From an uncultured Spirochaetaceae bacterium (lineage in GTDB: Bacteria > Spirochaetota > Spirochaetia > Sphaerochaetales > Sphaerochaetaceae): DNA of 64,000 bases. A model generated the notes under the pieces. The model saw only the letters and a list, made by a program, of their open reading frames with translations, was not told where the DNA came from and made no database searches. Numbering within the stretch: position 1 is the stretch's first letter; each line of letters opens with the position of its first letter. A program made the position numbers and the translations under genes. Below, piece after piece: positions 59,856 through 64,000 of the stretch. The stretch is taken from NCBI GenBank assembly GCA_944389505.1, contig CALXMP010000005.1:62001-126000 (forward strand). The letters are read 5' to 3'.

Positions 59856-60395
59856 ATGGATAGATTGGATAAGGAAAGCCTATGGCAGCGCTGTCAAAGC
59901 TTCCATGGCCATGTATGCGGAGGCCTTCTGACTGGTTTTCTGGCCTCGCTTTATGCCTCAGAGCTGCTGGATCTTGGGATATCCCAGGATGAGGAGATTG
60001 TCTGCATCAGCGAGAATGATACCTGCGCAGTTGATGCTGTCCAGGTAGTTCTTGGATGCACTGTCGGCAAAGGTAACCTTCTTTTCCACATGACTGGCAA
60101 GCTTGCATTCTCATTCTATAGCAGGGAGACTGGTAAGTCGGTCCGTCTCATCAGAACTGGCATGCTTCCTGATCCCAGAACTATAGATGTAATAGATTAC
60201 TGCATGAATAATCCTTATTCGGATGTATTTACCGTAAAGGATACCGTGATACCTCTCCCGGAAAGGGCCCGTATCTTTGATGCTTATATCTGCGATAATT
60301 GCGGAGAGAAGACCGGGGCAAACTGGATTCATCTGCAGAACGGGAAGAAGCTTTGCCCTGACTGCTATGTGAAGTATGATAGATTCCGTATCTGA
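59856..60395 (+). CDS. FmdE-domain protein with C-terminal zinc ribbon
   Basis: 179 aa. N-terminal FmdE domain with CQSFHGHVCGGLLTGF (H-x-x-x-C type metal site), ENDTCAVDAVQVVLGCTVGKGN, and C-terminal CDNCGEKTGANW...LCPDC zinc ribbon. FmdE proteins were named from a tungsten formylmethanofuran dehydrogenase operon and often sit beside metal ABC importers; a metal-chaperone role is inferred. Starts 1 base after the ATPase stop, inside the Lar operon. Confidence 0.88.
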   Translation: MDRLDKESLWQRCQSFHGHVCGGLLTGFLASLYASELLDLGISQDEEIVCISENDTCAVDAVQVVLGCTVGKGNLLFHMTGKLAFSFYSRETGKSVRLIRTGMLPDPRTIDVIDYCMNNPYSDVFTVKDTVIPLPERARIFDAYICDNCGEKTGANWIHLQNGKKLCPDCYVKYDRFRI

Positions 60396-60408
60396 TAATG
60401 GAGGCTGT

Positions 60409-61158
60409 ATGACACTGGAAGGATTCTTCGCTGAAAACAGCAGGGTAGCTCTTGCATTCTCGGGCGGGGTTGATTCTGCTTATCTCCTCTATGCCGCGAT
60501 GAAGGCGGGTGCTGATATCACTGCCTATTATGTCAGGACTGTCTTCCAGCCGCAGTTTGAGCTTGATGATGCGATGCGTCTTGCCAGGGAGCTCAATGCA
60601 AAGCTCAGGATCCTTGATGCAGATGTCCTTTCATCTCCCGAGGTTTTTTCCAACCCTCCGGACCGGTGCTACCACTGCAAAGCGATCATAATGGGAGCAA
60701 TCAGCAGGGCTGCCCGTGAGGATGGTTATCCTGTGATCATAGATGGAACCAATGCAAGCGATGATATCTCCGACAGGCCAGGTGTCAGGGCACTCAGGGA
60801 ATATGGCATACGCTCACCGCTCAGGGAGTGCTCTATCGGCAAGGAGGAAATCCGCAGAAGGTCCAGGGAGGCGGGACTCTTCACCTGGGATAAGCCTGCG
60901 TATGCCTGCCTTGCTACAAGGATTCCTACTGGAGAGAAGATAGATGCGGAGAAGCTTAGAATAACGGAGGAGGCAGAGGATTTCCTCCATTCCATCGGCT
61001 TTTCCGATTTCCGGGTTAGAATGCTCGATGGCAAAGCACGGATACAGCTCCAGAGCGGGCAGTTCCCGCTTCTGATTGAGAACCGTGAGAAGATTTTAAG
61101 CACTCTGGGAAAGCTCTATGGGGCTGTGCTTCTGGATCTGGAGGCTAGGAATGATTGA
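60409..61158 (+). CDS. larE: LarE, ATP-dependent sacrificial sulfur transferase
   Basis: 249 aa from MTLEGFFAENS with GGAGG upstream. PP-loop ALAFSGGVDSAYLLYAA, CYHCKAIIMG, GTNASDDISDRPG, and PAYACLATRIPTG whose cysteine is the sulfur donor position in Lactobacillus LarE. It turns the two carboxylates of the pincer precursor into thioacids. Overlaps larB by 8 bases. Confidence 0.93.
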   Translation: MTLEGFFAENSRVALAFSGGVDSAYLLYAAMKAGADITAYYVRTVFQPQFELDDAMRLARELNAKLRILDADVLSSPEVFSNPPDRCYHCKAIIMGAISRAAREDGYPVIIDGTNASDDISDRPGVRALREYGIRSPLRECSIGKEEIRRRSREAGLFTWDKPAYACLATRIPTGEKIDAEKLRITEEAEDFLHSIGFSDFRVRMLDGKARIQLQSGQFPLLIENREKILSTLGKLYGAVLLDLEARND

Positions 61159-61909
61159 TATAAGAACGCTTCTTGAGAATGTCCGGGACGGTAGAACCGG
61201 GATTGATGAGGCTATCCTTGAGCTGAAGGAGAAGCCTTTTGAGGATATAGGATTTGCAAAGGTGGATCTCCACCGACGCATCAGGCAGGGTGCTGCCGAG
61301 GTGATATACGGTCAGGGCAAGACTCCTGAGCAGATTATTGGCATTCTTGATGCCATGAAACGCAACGGGCAGGATACGGTACTTGTCACAAGGTTATCGA
61401 AGGAGGCGGCAGACATTGTCTCTTCAGTTCATCCTCTGGATTACCATGAGGAGGCAAGGATCGGAATTGCAGGCCCTGTTCCAGAACCGGATGGTATCGG
61501 GACCATCGTTGTGGCGACAGGCGGCACCAGCGATATCCCTGTCGCGGAAGAGGCTGCTCTGACAGCGGAGGTTCTTGGCAATACCGTCATCAGGCTTTAT
61601 GACGTCGGGGTTGCAGGGCTGCATAGAACTCTCAGCCATCTTGATGAGATCATGAGTGCTGATGTTATCATCGCGATAGCGGGCATGGAAGGGGCGTTGG
61701 CAAGCGTTCTCGGCGGTCTTTCGGACTGTCCTGTGATCGCTGTCCCGACAAGTGTGGGCTATGGGGCCGCATTCGGTGGTCTTGCAGCTCTTCTGTCTAT
61801 GCTCAATTCATGTGCAAGCGGCGTGTCAGTAGTCAATATAGATAATGGTTTCGGTGCAGGCTATCTTGCCAGCATGATAAATCATAAGCGCATTAAGGAG
61901 GAACGATAA
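61151..61909 (+). CDS. larB: LarB, pyridinium-3,5-biscarboxylic acid mononucleotide synthase
   Basis: 252 aa from MIDIRTLLENVRDG. PurE-like C-terminal domain with VVATGGTSDIPVAEEAALTAEVLG, YDVGVAGLHRTL, IAIAGMEGALASVLGGL, and PTSVGYGAAFGGLAALLSMLNSCA. Carboxylates and hydrolyses nicotinate adenine dinucleotide to start pincer cofactor synthesis. Overlaps larE by 8 and larC by 1 base. Confidence 0.95.
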   Translation: MIDIRTLLENVRDGRTGIDEAILELKEKPFEDIGFAKVDLHRRIRQGAAEVIYGQGKTPEQIIGILDAMKRNGQDTVLVTRLSKEAADIVSSVHPLDYHEEARIGIAGPVPEPDGIGTIVVATGGTSDIPVAEEAALTAEVLGNTVIRLYDVGVAGLHRTLSHLDEIMSADVIIAIAGMEGALASVLGGLSDCPVIAVPTSVGYGAAFGGLAALLSMLNSCASGVSVVNIDNGFGAGYLASMINHKRIKEER

Positions 61910-63150
61910 TGAAGACACTATATATTGATTGCGGAATGGGTGCTGCCGGCGATATGCTCACAGCTGCCTTGCTGGAGCTTGTCCCGGACAGGGATGGTTT
62001 CATAGATGATTTCAATAGCCTTGGGATTCCTGGAGTCCATATGTCTGCAGAGAAAGCCGTGAAATGCGGTATTACAGGAACGCATGTATCCATTCTCGTG
62101 AACGGAGAAGAGGAAGGCGCCGGACATCATCACCACCATGACCATGAACATGAGCACGAGCATGACCATGAACACGTCCATGAGCACGAACATGAGCATG
62201 ACCATCACCATGAGCATCATAGGCTTGCGGATATAGAGCATATTGTATGCCATCATCTCAATCTCCCTGAGAATGTGAAGAATGATGTTATGGCTGTATT
62301 CAATCTCATAGCTGAGGCAGAGAGCCATGTCCATGGAGTCCCTGTCACGGATATCCACTTCCATGAGGTTGGGACGATGGATGCCGTTGCTGATATCACA
62401 GCAGTATCGATGCTGATGGACCGTATCCATCCAGATGAGGTAGTCGTTTCTCCGATTCATGTAGGGTATGGGCATGTGCACTGCGCGCATGGCATCCTTC
62501 CCATTCCTGCACCTGCAACAGCATATATCCTTTCAGGTCTCCCGATATACTCAGGGAGAATCGAAGGTGAGCTCTGCACACCCACAGGGGCTGCGCTTCT
62601 TAAGCATTTCGCTACATCATTCGGGCAGATGCCGCTTATGAATGTCGATGGAATCGGCTATGGCATGGGAAAGAAGGACTTTGAGGCAGCTAACTGCGTC
62701 AGGGTGATGCTTGGAGAAAGATCGGGTTCTTCTGACAGTGTTATCGGTCTTTCCTGCAATGTCGATGATATGACAGGAGAGGAAATCGGTTTTGCGATGG
62801 ACAGGATTTTTGAAGCAGGTGCCAAAGATGTCTATACAGTTCCTATTGGAATGAAGAAATCCAGGCCCGGCATCATGATATGCGCAATCTGCCTTGAAAG
62901 CGATATGGACAGGATCGTAAGGACCATATTCCGCTATACCACTACGATTGGAATCCGCAGGTCCGTCTATGACAGATTCGTGCTTGATCGCAGGGCTGAA
63001 TCCGTTGATACGGAATATGGGAAGGCCAGGGTCAAAATTTCCGAAGGCTATGGAGTAAAGCGCATCAAGGCCGAATACGATGATATGGAAAGAATCGCAA
63101 AGGATAATGATATAACGCTGGAGGAAGCCAGGAACGGGATTAATACTTGA
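61909..63150 (+). CDS. larC: LarC, nickel insertase of the nickel-pincer cofactor
   Basis: 413 aa in a single frame; in Lactobacillus LarC is made through a programmed frameshift, which is not needed here. LYIDCGMGAAGDMLTAALLEL opening, then a strongly His-rich region (about residues 72-103, alternating His with Asp/Glu), then FHEVGTMDAVADITAVSMLMD, ELCTPTGAALLKHF and C-terminal MTGEEIGFAMDRIFEAGAKDVY. CTP-dependent nickel insertion. The His stretch probably holds Ni. Confidence 0.95.
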   Translation: MKTLYIDCGMGAAGDMLTAALLELVPDRDGFIDDFNSLGIPGVHMSAEKAVKCGITGTHVSILVNGEEEGAGHHHHHDHEHEHEHDHEHVHEHEHEHDHHHEHHRLADIEHIVCHHLNLPENVKNDVMAVFNLIAEAESHVHGVPVTDIHFHEVGTMDAVADITAVSMLMDRIHPDEVVVSPIHVGYGHVHCAHGILPIPAPATAYILSGLPIYSGRIEGELCTPTGAALLKHFATSFGQMPLMNVDGIGYGMGKKDFEAANCVRVMLGERSGSSDSVIGLSCNVDDMTGEEIGFAMDRIFEAGAKDVYTVPIGMKKSRPGIMICAICLESDMDRIVRTIFRYTTTIGIRRSVYDRFVLDRRAESVDTEYGKARVKISEGYGVKRIKAEYDDMERIAKDNDITLEEARNGINT

Positions 63151-63250
63151 GTCTGTTGGCTCCATTCTACCAAATGTGTATTTTCTCTCGGATTTCATCT
63201 TATTTTAATCTTTCTGTGGGATAATCCTCCTGACTAATAGGAGGACTACA

Positions 63251-64000
63251 ATGACTCGGAGAAAAACACACGCAGCCATCGCAATACTCCTGATGGCTGT
63301 TTTTTTCGCTGCTGGCTGCCAGGCTGGCGGTGGCACCGTGCCCTCAACGACAGAGGAGAAGGCTGTATCGGCATTCAGAGCAATGGCTCAGGCCGCAGAT
63401 GTTACATCTCCTTCGGGTGATGAGTACACGGTACGGAATTTCATAGCGGATGATGGCTCGGTCATAAACGGAACATTCAGGATGGATTCTGCAGGCAATG
63501 TTCTTGAGGCAGATCTTGAGATGACTTTTGCTAATAACCAAGTGATCAGATTCGCAATGGTGCCGGAGACTGGAAGTACTGAACCGGTAATCACTGTTGA
63601 TGACACCACTGTTCCAGATGCTGTCATTCCTGATCCGATGACCGATGAGGAGAGAAGAGCTTTTATGCTGTTCCTCATCGGGTTCGATGAAGCACAGGAT
63701 GAGATAAGGGATGAGATTGAGGATGTGTTTGAGCATCTGGAGGACAGAGCTCCTGGAAGATATGATATCCCATCAAACAGACTTGGTATCAGCGGGACAG
63801 TCATAGTTGATTTCGAGGAACGTGGAGATGATGATACAGAGGTCGTAGGTGGCAACGTCGTATTGTCTGGATTCAGCCTAGGTGGAGGCAATAACATATC
63901 CGGATCATACAGCTTCACATCCCGTGATGACTACGAAGATGCTGAGATGGACATCTCAATCAGTTCCTTCACTGACGATGGCATTACACTCAGCAATGTG
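63251..64000 (+). CDS. Putative lipoprotein, 3' end outside the window
   Basis: 250 codons, open to the right edge. Starts MTRRKTHAAIAILLMAVFFAAGC with GGAGG before the ATG; lipobox AAGC, and the h-region is encoded across a T7 run (63300-63306). The mature part is acidic: AVSAFRAMAQAADVTSP, MVPETGSTEPVITVDDTTVPD, DIPSNRLGISGTVIVDFEERGDDDTEV. No family recognised. Confidence 0.8.
   Translation, partial: MTRRKTHAAIAILLMAVFFAAGCQAGGGTVPSTTEEKAVSAFRAMAQAADVTSPSGDEYTVRNFIADDGSVINGTFRMDSAGNVLEADLEMTFANNQVIRFAMVPETGSTEPVITVDDTTVPDAVIPDPMTDEERRAFMLFLIGFDEAQDEIRDEIEDVFEHLEDRAPGRYDIPSNRLGISGTVIVDFEERGDDDTEVVGGNVVLSGFSLGGGNNISGSYSFTSRDDYEDAEMDISISSFTDDGITLSNV

Noticed and set aside
62100-62230. Alternating CAT/GAG repeats as a possible microsatellite or CRISPR-like element
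   Set aside because: They encode the His-rich region of LarC in frame; units are irregular and lack spacers.
63296-63310. T7 tract in the signal peptide of the last lipoprotein as another phase-variation tract
   Set aside because: The gene is in frame and Phe-rich signal peptides often give short T runs; no independent sign of switching.
1-64000. CRISPR arrays, rRNA genes, prophage structural genes or complete insertion sequences
   Set aside because: None seen on either strand; only OrfA-like and TA remnants suggest mobile DNA.

Overview
The window looks like about 64 kb of chromosome from an anaerobic, sugar-using spirochaete (Spirochaetota, possibly Sphaerochaetaceae- or Treponema-like). 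The pointers are: exported proteins whose signal peptides end in motifs such as FAQGNKES and SANGVSEQ; a CarD-IspD-IspF operon; a Na+-pump oxaloacetate decarboxylase operon; many small signal-peptide beta-rich proteins of no recognised family; and no respiratory genes. The genus assignment is inference. Standard codon use reads all genes cleanly.

Layout. 1-2.9 kb: oadGAB (minus), with OadA carrying three biotinyl domains. 3.1-5.4 kb: a SIMPL protein, an Mrp ATPase and a Nudix hydrolase. 5.4-9.8 kb: gpsA, a GH36 alpha-galactosidase and a divergent unknown protein. 9.9-13.6 kb: a minimal NifS/NifU Fe-S cluster, an HTH protein and a uridine-kinase-like protein. 13.7-16.5 kb: a divergent aldehyde:ferredoxin oxidoreductase-like protein, a YfcE-like phosphoesterase and a HigBA module between two 16-bp direct repeats. 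16.6-20.4 kb: a lipase, a YihY protein, an unknown, and a CcdA/thioredoxin pair. 20.5-26.6 kb: a LacI-controlled ABC importer with a GH127 glycosidase, apparently an arabinoside-use operon. 26.7-31.6 kb: an iron alcohol dehydrogenase, a lipoprotein with a G10 tract in its promoter and an out-of-frame T6 tract in its signal peptide, a small HTH protein and an AlbA_2 regulator. 31.6-33.3 kb: carD-ispD-ispF. 33.4-39.7 kb: membrane proteins and four exported proteins in a row. 40-48 kb: housekeeping genes (rpsT, HU, lnt, cinA, rho, rpmE, surE). 48-50.5 kb: an Ldh-family dehydrogenase and a small exported protein. 50.6-55 kb: an AT-rich accessory stretch after tRNA-Cys with BrnTA, RelB/YafQ and several broken genes. 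55-63.2 kb: an aminotransferase, DUF3842, and an operon for a BtuCDF-type ABC importer, FmdE, LarE, LarB and LarC (nickel-pincer cofactor synthesis). The window ends inside a lipoprotein gene.

The genes fit a fermentative lifestyle: oligosaccharide uptake (GH127 ABC operon, GH36), sodium-coupled decarboxylation, non-mevalonate isoprenoid synthesis and anaerobic metal cofactor assembly. Two points cut across the window. First, many genes lack a Shine-Dalgarno sequence and have a -10 hexamer, often preceded by TGC, ending only 6-10 bases before the start codon, which suggests that leaderless transcripts are common. Second, the 28 kb lipoprotein has the architecture of a phase-variable surface gene with two possible switches. 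All functional calls come from reading the sequence; no database search was possible.
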